Assembly: GCA_964620215.1 (NCBI GenBank)
Contig: CAZUJE010000123.1
Span: forward strand, 1-8,457
Length of the DNA: 8,457 nucleotides
Origin: JAUSIF01 sp964620215
Lineage (GTDB): Bacteria > Pseudomonadota > Alphaproteobacteria > Rhizobiales > Xanthobacteraceae
Direction: 5' to 3'
Below the pieces are notes generated by a model. That model saw only the letters and a program-made list of their open reading frames with translations, searched no databases and had not been told where the DNA came from. Each line of letters starts with the position of its first letter. The first letter of the stretch is position 1. The position numbers and the translations under genes are program-made. Positions 1 through 5,473 of the stretch are shown piece by piece.

Positions 1-437
1 GGTTTCTACCCGGGGGGGTGGGGCGGGTGTTGGGCCATATCGGCATGACCCCGAAATCGATCAACACACGCGGCTCTTTCAAGGCGCAGGGCCGCGACGA
101 AGCCGAATGGGGTCCGTTCCTCGACGACGCCCGCGCGGTCGCGCGGGCAGGCGCCTTCTCGGTCGTGGTGGAAGCCGTGGCGGAACCGCTCGCCCGCCGT
201 ATCACCGCGGAAATTCCAATCCCCACCATCGGCATCGGCGCGTCGCCCGCCTGCGACGGCCAGATTCTGGTGCTGGAGGACATGCTCGGCCTGTCGCCGA
301 AGGTGCCGAAATTCGTCAAACAATACGGCAATCTCGCCGCCGGCATCGAGGAATCGATCAAAGCCTTCGCCGCCGAGGTCAGAACCCGCCAGTTTCCGGC
401 CACGGCCCACGTTTACCAGTTACGCCGGAAATCCTGA
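1..437 (+). CDS. panB: 3-methyl-2-oxobutanoate hydroxymethyltransferase, C-terminal part (5' end cut by window)
   Basis: PanB transfers a hydroxymethyl group from methylene-tetrahydrofolate to 2-oxoisovalerate, giving ketopantoate, the first committed step of pantothenate/coenzyme A synthesis in the cytoplasm. About half of the usual ~265-275 residues is present. Visible family landmarks are VLGHIGMTP (codons from 27) with the substrate-contacting His, the catalytic Glu in VVVEAVAEP (codon at 171-173), and IGIGASPACDGQILVLEDMLGL-like sequence further on, then the usual C-terminal helix. The reading frame is open to the left edge (codons begin at base 3), but the residues before VLGHIG do not match the expected Gly-Ile-Pro and are G-rich, so roughly the first 25 bases are probably miscalled. 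The GTG at 18 is not a real start. The stop is TGA at 435-437. Confidence 0.93.
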   Translation, partial: FLPGGVGRVLGHIGMTPKSINTRGSFKAQGRDEAEWGPFLDDARAVARAGAFSVVVEAVAEPLARRITAEIPIPTIGIGASPACDGQILVLEDMLGLSPKVPKFVKQYGNLAAGIEESIKAFAAEVRTRQFPATAHVYQLRRKS

Positions 438-476
438 AAATACAGGCACTTGCGGGTATTTGACGCTTCGCGGCGT

Positions 477-505
477 TTGCCACGATCCGTCCTTATCTTT
501 ATCCT
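477..505 (+). promoter_or_regulatory. candidate sigma70-type promoter for the YfgM-like/lipoprotein genes
   Basis: TTGCCA at 477-482 and TATCCT at 500-505 are separated by 17 bases, one and two mismatches from the sigma70 consensus. This predicts transcription starting near 512 and a leader of about 45 bases. A hairpin GGCCGC/GCGGCC (524-529 with 535-540, loop of 5) lies in that leader just before the start codon. It is a pattern match only, in the gap after panB; readthrough from panB is equally possible. Confidence 0.35.
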
Positions 506-555
506 AGGCAGTTACCGGAGTTAGGCCGCAGGGCGCGGCCGTTACTGGGAAATTC

Positions 556-1227
556 ATGTCCGACATTATTCGTGAAGTAGACGAGGAACTCCGCCGCGAG
601 CGCTATAAGAAGCTGTTCGACCGCTACGGCATCTATGTCGTGGGCGTTGCCATCCTGCTTGTTGCGGGCGTTGCTGGCTGGCGTGGCTGGGAATGGTACC
701 AGGCAAGAGAATCCTTCAAGGCTTCCTCGCAGTTTGAAGACGCCATCCAGATGTCGCAGGAAGGCAAGCGTTTCGACGCCGAAAAAATCTTCAACGATCT
801 CGCCAGGGACGGCACCTCCGGCTATCGCCTGCTCGCGCGTTTCCGCTCCGCTTCCGAAACCAGCCGCTCTGACCGCGCGGCCGGTGTCCGCGCCTATGAC
901 GCGCTCGCGGCTGACACATCGGTCAGCCCGCTGCTGCGTGATCTGGCCAGGGTTCATGCCGCGGTCCTGCTCGTGGACACGGCTTCTGTTTCCGACATCG
1001 AGGCGCGCATGGCGCCCTTGAATGTGCAGGCAAGCGCCTATCGCCATTCCGCGCGTGAGCTTCTTGGTCTTGCGCACTACAAGGCGGGTGACAGTGCCAA
1101 TGCCGCCAAATTTTTCGCCCTGATCCAGACCGACCAGGAAACGCCGCCCGGCATCCGCGAACGCGCGCAAATCTTGTCCGCGCTGGTGAGCGGAGCGGGC
1201 GCTTCCTCCGGCACCGCAACCCAGTGA
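556..1227 (+). CDS. YfgM-like inner-membrane protein with TPR-like periplasmic domain
   Basis: A 223-residue protein with a short charged cytoplasmic N-terminus (residues 1-25, rich in E, R and K), one membrane-spanning helix at about 26-42 (YVVGVAILLVAGVAGW), and a long helical tail predicted to lie in the periplasm. This matches the YfgM/AncA family (TPR_21-type domain): single-pass proteins that associate with the SecYEG translocon and periplasmic chaperones in E. coli. The tail shows alternating Ala/Leu-rich helical pairs, for example around 155-195 (ARELLGLAHYKAGDSANAAKFF), typical of degenerate TPRs. There is only a weak ribosome binding site (GGGA) before the ATG. Its TGA overlaps the next ATG by one base, suggesting translational coupling. 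Position upstream of der fits the family. The exact role in this organism is inferred. Confidence 0.85.
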   Translation: MSDIIREVDEELRRERYKKLFDRYGIYVVGVAILLVAGVAGWRGWEWYQARESFKASSQFEDAIQMSQEGKRFDAEKIFNDLARDGTSGYRLLARFRSASETSRSDRAAGVRAYDALAADTSVSPLLRDLARVHAAVLLVDTASVSDIEARMAPLNVQASAYRHSARELLGLAHYKAGDSANAAKFFALIQTDQETPPGIRERAQILSALVSGAGASSGTATQ

Positions 1228-1655
1228 TGGCATCGACAATGGTTCGCCACTGGTCCTTTGCAGCTTTTTCCGCCGCGCTGGCTCTTTCGCTGGCGGTTTC
1301 GGGCTGCGCTGGTTGGGACGAACTGGGCCAAGAGAGAAAGACACCGCTCAGCGGTACCCGCAAGGCGCTTTTTCCGGAAGGCATTCCCGGCGTTGAATTC
1401 AATGCGCCACCGCAGCAGCCCTCCAATTCCAATATCGCGATTCAGCCGAGTATGGGCGACAACAACGCGCAGGCCCAGAATACCCAGCCGCAGGAAGCGG
1501 AGAAAAAACTCAGCCAGAAAGAAGCCCGTGCCCAGAAGGCGAAACAGGATCAGGAAGCCCGCGCCGCCGCGCAGCGGGAACAGACCTCTTCGCGGACCGC
1601 TGCACGCTCGAAGAAGAACGCGGAATCGGAAGACCCCTGGTCCGAGGCGCGCTAG
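1227..1655 (+). CDS. small predicted outer-membrane lipoprotein of unknown function, in the position usual for BamB
   Basis: A 142-residue protein. Residues 5-27 form a lipoprotein signal (MVRHWS, a hydrophobic stretch, then lipobox V-S-G-C), with acylated Cys27 followed by Ala, so sorting to the outer membrane is expected. After the anchor comes a short Pro/Gly-containing section (KTPLSGTRKALFPEGIPGVEF, residues 38-58), then a low-complexity Gln/Asn/Pro linker (62-90) and a highly charged Lys/Glu/Gln/Ala tail (90-142) likely to be helical or disordered, ending D-P-W-S-E-A-R. No enzymatic motif is seen. ATG 1227 was chosen because it overlaps the upstream TGA; ATG 1239 would give the same mature protein. 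In many proteobacteria BamB occupies this slot between YfgM and Der; no beta-propeller sequence is present here. Function not recognised. Confidence 0.8.
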   Translation: MASTMVRHWSFAAFSAALALSLAVSGCAGWDELGQERKTPLSGTRKALFPEGIPGVEFNAPPQQPSNSNIAIQPSMGDNNAQAQNTQPQEAEKKLSQKEARAQKAKQDQEARAAAQREQTSSRTAARSKKNAESEDPWSEAR

Positions 1656-1704
1656 GGGCGTGATCCCGAAAAGTGGAAGCCGGTTTTCGGATCAGATCAC
1701 GCCC
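1656..1704. repeat. 49-base palindromic intergenic repeat element (Rhizobiales type)
   Basis: Outer arms GGGCGTGATC (1656-1665) and GATCACGCCC (1695-1704) are a perfect 10-bp inverted repeat. Inner arms CCGAAAA (1666-1672) and TTTTCGG (1684-1690) pair over 7 bp, with an 11-base loop and a 4-base bulge (ATCA, 1691-1694) on the right side. The core GATCCCGAAAAGTGG...CCGGTTTTCGG...GATC closely resembles a short palindromic element I recall as scattered through intergenic regions of Bradyrhizobium, Rhodopseudomonas, Mesorhizobium and relatives. It starts directly after the lipoprotein stop codon, so as RNA it would form a strong 3' hairpin that could end or stabilise the upstream message. Only one copy is in this window, so the repeat status rests on memory. 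Confidence 0.7.
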
Positions 1705-1753
1705 AGGTAAAGTCCACTATACTTTTCATCCCATTTAGATTGATTGTCACGCG

Positions 1754-3082
1754 ATGCGCCCGCTCGTCGCCATTGTCGGACGCCCCAATGTGGGCAAGTC
1801 CACGCTTTTCAACCGCCTCGTCGGCAAGCGCGTGGCGCTTGTGGACGACCGGCCGGGCGTGACCCGCGACCGCCGCATGGGTGACGCGCAGCTGGGCGAT
1901 CTTTTCTTCGGCGTGATTGATACTGCGGGCTTCGATGAATCGAGCGACGGCCTGAATGAGCGGATGCAGGCGCAGACCGAAACCGCGCTCGGCGAGGCAG
2001 ACATTGTTCTGTTTCTGATGGATGCCCGCGCTGGCATCACGCCCACCGACCGCGCCTTCGCGCAACTCGTGCGAAAATCCGGCAAGCCTGTTGTCGTGGT
2101 CGCGAACAAATGCGAGGGAAAAAAAGCCAGCGCCTATGAGGGCTACGAGCTTGGCCTGGGCGAGCCGGTGGCGATTTCCGCCGAGCATGGCGAAGGATTT
2201 GCTGATCTTCACATTGCGCTCGCCGGATTGATGCCGGAAGAATCCGAGGAAGCCGAGAAAAAACATGACACGATCCGCGTCGCCGTCGTCGGCCGTCCCA
2301 ACGCCGGAAAATCCACGCTTATCAATCGCCTCATCGGCGAGGATCGCCTGCTGACGGGACCGGAACCGGGCATCACCCGCGATGCCATCGCCGTTCCGTT
2401 CACGCGCGGCGGGCAGAAGTTCGAAATCTATGACACCGCCGGGATGCGGCGAAAATCGAAGATCGACGACAAGATCGAGAAACTGTCCGTGGCGGACACG
2501 CTGAACGCGATCAAATTTGCCGAAGTGGTGATTTTGCTGTTCGACAGCGAAAATGCGTTTGAGGAACAGGATTTGCGCATCGCCGATCTAGTGATGCGAG
2601 AGGGCAGGGCACTCGTCATCGGCATGAACAAAATCGATGTCGCCGAGGCAAAGGAAGTGACGCCGAAAAAACTGCGCGAGGAAGCCGACCACTGGCTGCC
2701 GCAGGCGAAAGGAATGCCGATCATTCCGGTGGCGGGGCTCACCGGGGAAGGCATGGATAAGTTGATCGACGCGGTGGAGAAGATTTACGAGATCTGGAAC
2801 CGGCGCGCCTCAACCTCGATGATGAACCGCTTTCTGCAAGGCGCTGTGGAGCAGAACCCGCCCCCCGCGGTTTCCGGCGGGCGGATCAAGCTGCGGTACA
2901 TGACGCAAACCAAAGCGCGTCCGCCGAGCTTCGTGCTGTTCGGCAACCGCACCAGCGCGTTGCCGGAATCTTACGTGCGCTATCTCGTGAACAGTTTGCG
3001 CGAGGCGTTCGATCTGCCCGGTGTGCCGATCCGGCTGAATTTCCGCGAAGGCGACAATCCGTTCGATAAGGACAGAAAATAA
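1754..3082 (+). CDS. der: ribosome-associated double GTPase Der (EngA)
   Basis: Der carries two GTPase domains in tandem and a C-terminal KH-like domain and acts in 50S ribosomal subunit assembly; it is essential in bacteria studied. Domain 1 has the P-loop GRPNVGKST (9-17), DTAG (56-59) and NKCE (118-121), where the last position is E rather than D, as I recall for other alphaproteobacterial Der proteins. Domain 2 has GRPNAGKST (180-188), DTAG (227-230) and NKID (292-295). The KH-like domain spans about 352-438 and ends R-E-G-D-N-P-F. At 442 residues it has normal family length and looks intact. The start ATG gives the standard N-terminus MRPLVAIVGRPNVGKST; no clear Shine-Dalgarno precedes it. 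A TATACT (1718-1723) lies upstream without a convincing -35 partner. Confidence 0.98.
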   Translation: MRPLVAIVGRPNVGKSTLFNRLVGKRVALVDDRPGVTRDRRMGDAQLGDLFFGVIDTAGFDESSDGLNERMQAQTETALGEADIVLFLMDARAGITPTDRAFAQLVRKSGKPVVVVANKCEGKKASAYEGYELGLGEPVAISAEHGEGFADLHIALAGLMPEESEEAEKKHDTIRVAVVGRPNAGKSTLINRLIGEDRLLTGPEPGITRDAIAVPFTRGGQKFEIYDTAGMRRKSKIDDKIEKLSVADTLNAIKFAEVVILLFDSENAFEEQDLRIADLVMREGRALVIGMNKIDVAEAKEVTPKKLREEADHWLPQAKGMPIIPVAGLTGEGMDKLIDAVEKIYEIWNRRASTSMMNRFLQGAVEQNPPPAVSGGRIKLRYMTQTKARPPSFVLFGNRTSALPESYVRYLVNSLREAFDLPGVPIRLNFREGDNPFDKDRK

Positions 3083-3109
3083 AAACCGGGCCGCAAGCGG
3101 CCCGGTTTT
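3082..3109. terminator. strong rho-independent terminator shared by convergent der and the Bug gene
   Basis: Beginning at the last base of the der stop codon, AAAACCGGGCCG pairs with CGGCCCGGTTTT around a CAAG loop: 12 base pairs, 8 of them GC-only, with an A run on one side and a T run on the other. It therefore reads as a hairpin plus U-tract in both directions and would terminate both der (plus) and the minus-strand gene whose stop lies 15 bases further right. Confidence 0.92.
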
Positions 3110-3123
3110 CTCGCCCAGAAAAA

Positions 3124-4101
3124 TCAATCCAGCTTGATCTTCGCCTTCTCCACCACCGGACCCCACTTGTCGTAGTCGGCCTTGGTGAGGGCGGCGAGAT
3201 CGGCCGGACCCTTCGCCAGCATCTCGATGCCAAGCTGTTTGAAGCGGTCCTGCACCGCCGGAAGCTGCAACACTTCCAGCACGTCCTTGTTCACCTTCTC
3301 GATCACGTCCTTCGGCGTTTTCGCCGGCGCATAGATGGCGAACCAGGTGGCGGCCTCGAAGTCCTTCACGCCTGCCTCAATCGCCGTCGGCACGTCGGGC
3401 AAAACCGGCGAACGCTTCAAGCCGGTGGTGGCGAGTGCGCGCACCTTGCCTTCGCGCACATGCGGTGCGCCCGTGAGCACGAAGTCGAAGAACACCGGCA
3501 CGCGGCCTGCGATCACGTCGGGCATCGCCTGCGGATTGTTGCGGTAGGGGACGTGTTCGATATTGATTCCGGTCGTGACCTTGAACAGCTCGGTGGCGAG
3601 GTGATTGGTCGTGCCGTTGCCCGCGGAGGCGTACTGGATGCCGCCCGGCTTGTCTTTCGCCATCTTGATGAGTTCAGCAACCGATTTCGCCGGGAAGTCG
3701 TTCGCCACCACGAGCACCATCGGCTGTGTTGCAATCAGCGTGATCGGCTCGAAGCCCTTGATCGGGTCGTAGGTCAGCTTGTTGTAAAGATGCGGCACGA
3801 TCGCGATCGAGCTTGGCGTCATCAGCAGCATGTAACCGTCCGCCGCCGCTTTCGCGACTGCGTCGTTACCGATATTCCCGCCTGCGCCCGGTTTGTTTTC
3901 AACCACCACCGCCTGCTTCCACTTCTCTTGCAGATGCTGGCCGATCACCCGGATGATCGTGTCGGCGGACCCGCCCGCGCCGAACGGCACTACGAACGTA
4001 ACCTGCCGTGACGGATAGCCCTGCGCAGTAGCCCCTGAGAAAGGCGTCACAAGCGAAAGGGCGAGCGAAAAGAGAGCCGCGAAACGCAGCAAGACTGGCA
4101 T
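3124..4101 (-). CDS. Bug/TctC-family tripartite tricarboxylate transporter substrate-binding protein
   Basis: A 325-residue secreted protein. Residues 1-26 form a Sec signal peptide (MPVLLR, hydrophobic core, cleavage after A-T-A before Gln27). The mature protein opens with YPSRQVTFVVPFGAGGSAD, the signature of the Bug (Bordetella uptake gene) family, followed by NKPGAGGNIGNDAVAKA, DGYMLL, YASAGNGTTNHLATELF, HVPYRN, and LPDVPTAIEAG, all characteristic. Such proteins bind small carboxylates or related solutes in the periplasm and deliver them to a TctA/TctB permease or to sensors; the ligand cannot be read from the sequence. No tctA or tctB is nearby, so it appears orphan, which is common in this family. 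The ATG at 4101 was preferred over an in-frame upstream start because GGGAGGA (4107-4113) sits 5 bases before it and the signal peptide starts there. Confidence 0.93.
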   Translation of the reverse strand: MPVLLRFAALFSLALSLVTPFSGATAQGYPSRQVTFVVPFGAGGSADTIIRVIGQHLQEKWKQAVVVENKPGAGGNIGNDAVAKAAADGYMLLMTPSSIAIVPHLYNKLTYDPIKGFEPITLIATQPMVLVVANDFPAKSVAELIKMAKDKPGGIQYASAGNGTTNHLATELFKVTTGINIEHVPYRNNPQAMPDVIAGRVPVFFDFVLTGAPHVREGKVRALATTGLKRSPVLPDVPTAIEAGVKDFEAATWFAIYAPAKTPKDVIEKVNKDVLEVLQLPAVQDRFKQLGIEMLAKGPADLAALTKADYDKWGPVVEKAKIKLD

Positions 4102-4106
4102 TGGTA

Positions 4107-4113
4107 TCCTCCC
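4107..4113 (-). promoter_or_regulatory. ribosome binding site deciding the start of the Bug-family gene
   Basis: GGGAGGA on the minus strand, 5 bases before the ATG at 4101, is the best Shine-Dalgarno match in the window and fixes the start, ruling out the 26-residue longer reading. Confidence 0.88.
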
Positions 4114-4149
4114 GGAAGGTGTCTGTCGGTTCTGCTTGTTGTTGCAGGG

Positions 4150-4179
4150 ATTATGGGACGCAACTCGCACCATAATCAA
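4150..4179 (-). promoter_or_regulatory. candidate sigma70 promoter overlaid by a perfect 27-bp dyad (Bug-family gene)
   Basis: On the minus strand TTGATT (4179-4174) and CATAAT (4155-4150) are 18 bases apart, each close to the sigma70 consensus; transcription would start near 4142, about 40 bases before the ATG. The same stretch holds a perfect inverted repeat, ATTATGG at 4150-4156 and CCATAAT at 4170-4176 with a 13-base spacer, which covers the -10 and touches the -35. That placement suits a repressor or other dimeric regulator. Seen: the repeat and the boxes. Inferred: that they are used. Confidence 0.5.
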
Positions 4180-4218
4180 CTCGCCAGATAAACGCGCGAA
4201 GCAGGCGGTTTATTCCGC

Positions 4219-4947
4219 TCACACGGGCAGAAATTCCTTCGAGCGATAGTCGTAAATCCGTCCGTTTTCCTCGACCGAGGGCAGGCACAGCTTCGCGATA
4301 TATTCCGCTGGCTTACGCGGCGGATCGAGGGTCGCGGGGTCTTCACCCGGCATCACGCGAGCGCGCATTTTGGTGCGGATCGGGCCGGGGTTGAACAGGT
4401 TCACACGCACATTGGTTTTCGCGACTTCGCCGGCATAGGTCAGCACCAGCGTGTCGAGGGCCGCCTTCGACACCGCATACGGACCCCAGTAGGGATTTGC
4501 CTTGCGCGCCGCACCAGATGTCACGAATACCGCGCGGCCCGCGTCGGAGAGTTTCAGCAAGGGATCGAGCGAGCGGATCAGCCGCCAGTTCGCCGTGAGA
4601 TTGGTGGCGATGGTCTGGTCCCAGTCCTTCGGCTCCACATGGCTGAGCGGCGTGAGGTTGGCGAGGAAGCCTGCGTTGCCGATCAGAATGTCGAGTTTTT
4701 TGTAGCGCTCATGCAGCGAAGCGCCCAGCCGGTCGAGCGCATCGCCGTCCCTTATGTCGGCGGGAACGAGGGTGGCGCTGCCGCCGAGCTTCTGGATTTC
4801 GTCGTCCAGTTCCTCAAGCCCGCCCACGGTGCGGGCGAGCGCCACCACATGCGCGCCTTGCTTGGCCAGCTCAAGCGCGGTGGCGCAGCCGATCCCGCGC
4901 GACGCGCCGGTGACGAGGGCGATTTTTCCTTGAAGAGGTTTCGACAT
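4219..4947 (-). CDS. classical SDR-family NAD(P)-dependent oxidoreductase
   Basis: A 242-residue Rossmann-fold short-chain dehydrogenase. It shows the cofactor loop TGASRGIG (13-20), acidic D64 in PADIRD, NAG (91-93), N116, catalytic Ser144, and YxxxK (Tyr157, Lys161), followed by NPGPIRT (187-192). Arg17 and Arg39 near the adenosine site suggest NADP(H) preference. The tail after NPGP (TKMRARVMPGEDP) resembles the YciK-like branch, whose substrates are not established, so no reaction is assigned. ATG 4947 gives the standard short N-terminus; a GTG at 4959 would add four residues and cannot be excluded, and neither has a strong ribosome binding site. It reads in the same direction as the Bug gene, 117 bases upstream of it. 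I recall an SDR gene following purF in related Rhizobiales; here a foreign-looking gene separates the two. Confidence 0.92.
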   Translation of the reverse strand: MSKPLQGKIALVTGASRGIGCATALELAKQGAHVVALARTVGGLEELDDEIQKLGGSATLVPADIRDGDALDRLGASLHERYKKLDILIGNAGFLANLTPLSHVEPKDWDQTIATNLTANWRLIRSLDPLLKLSDAGRAVFVTSGAARKANPYWGPYAVSKAALDTLVLTYAGEVAKTNVRVNLFNPGPIRTKMRARVMPGEDPATLDPPRKPAEYIAKLCLPSVEENGRIYDYRSKEFLPV

Positions 4948-4971
4948 GGCGGAAGCCACTCACCAAAATCT

Positions 4972-5001
4972 TTGACTCTAAGCAAGGTATATTTTTAGAG
5001 T
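4972..5001 (+). promoter_or_regulatory. candidate promoter with overlapping 27-bp dyad for the low-GC membrane protein gene
   Basis: TTGACT (4972-4977) and TAGAGT (4996-5001) are 18 bases apart, five of six and four of six matches to the sigma70 boxes. Start of transcription would fall near 5008, about 34 bases ahead of the ATG. A perfect inverted repeat ACTCTAA (4975-4981) / TTAGAGT (4995-5001) with a 13-base spacer runs through both boxes. It lies in the divergent gap shared with the SDR gene, so a bound protein could affect both. Pattern-based only. Confidence 0.42.
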
Positions 5002-5030
5002 ATTGCTGATCTCCAATGTCTCCTAAAAAT

Positions 5031-5037
5031 GGAGAAG
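5031..5037 (+). promoter_or_regulatory. ribosome binding site of the low-GC gene, partly within a small hairpin
   Basis: GGAGAAG lies 4 bases before the ATG at 5042. Its GGAGA can pair with TCTCC at 5019-5023 across a TAAAAAT loop, or TGGAG (5030-5034) with CTCCA at 5011-5015. The stems are short (5 bp), so masking of the site is only a possibility. Confidence 0.7.
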
Positions 5038-5041
5038 TGAA

Positions 5042-5446
5042 ATGAAAGAAGGAAAAGAAAACAATCATCTCAGTGATTATGAAAAGATCAACATCATTCT
5101 TGAAGAGTACAAAACGCTTCGGACTGAAGTAACCGAACGTAATGGAATACTAATTCGAGTTTTTACTGTTGCAGCTACCCTGATAGTCGGCACGATCGGA
5201 TTGATGGTTCAGGCGAGCGCATACATTGCGGGGAGCATAGTAATATTTTTAGGTGCATTATTGATTGCGTTCACTTGGTTCGTGGTGGACCAAAGCGCTC
5301 GGAAATGCTCTTACCGGCTGCAAGAAATTGAACAAGCTATCAATGAGCTAGCTAAAGAGCGTTTGCTCTGTTGGGAGAGCAGGTTCGGTTTACCAGCAAC
5401 CGGATATAAATCGTGGTGGGGATTGGCTCCGCTTAAAAAAGACTAG
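5042..5446 (+). CDS. hypothetical two-helix membrane protein, AT-rich, probably horizontally acquired
   Basis: A 134-residue protein not recognised with confidence. Residues 1-34 are a charged helix (about DYEKINIILEEYKTLRTEV), followed by two closely spaced membrane helices, about 36-57 (LIRVFTVAATLIVGTIGLMV) and 61-83 (YIAGSIVIFLGALLIAFTWFVV), then a charged helical segment (86-110) and a Trp/Gly-containing tail ending K-K-D. A good Shine-Dalgarno and an intact frame argue it is expressed. GC is about 43% by my count of its 405 bases (about 28% in the first 60), against about 60% nearby, and it lies on the opposite strand between purF and the SDR gene; both suggest later insertion. The helix-2TM-helix layout recalls small SLATT-type or similar 2TM proteins found in accessory islands, but this is weak and no partner gene is adjacent. 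Confidence 0.75.
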   Translation: MKEGKENNHLSDYEKINIILEEYKTLRTEVTERNGILIRVFTVAATLIVGTIGLMVQASAYIAGSIVIFLGALLIAFTWFVVDQSARKCSYRLQEIEQAINELAKERLLCWESRFGLPATGYKSWWGLAPLKKD

Positions 5447-5473
5447 CGGCGCCATTTGAGCAGAAAAGCTAGA

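Noticed and set aside
499..1344. A long open frame of 281 codons on the minus strand, antisense to the YfgM-like gene and lipoprotein
   Set aside because: Composition is that of a shadow frame of high-GC coding DNA (Arg/Gly/Ala-rich, no domain), and the plus-strand genes have clear membrane and lipobox features.
3460..4011. Open frame of 183 codons on the plus strand opposite the Bug gene
   Set aside because: His/Arg-rich shadow translation with no recognisable motif; the minus strand codes for a complete Bug-family protein.
4102..4179. Longer start for the Bug gene adding 26 residues
   Set aside because: The extension is polar and would bury the signal peptide; the strong ribosome binding site GGGAGGA is placed for the ATG at 4101.
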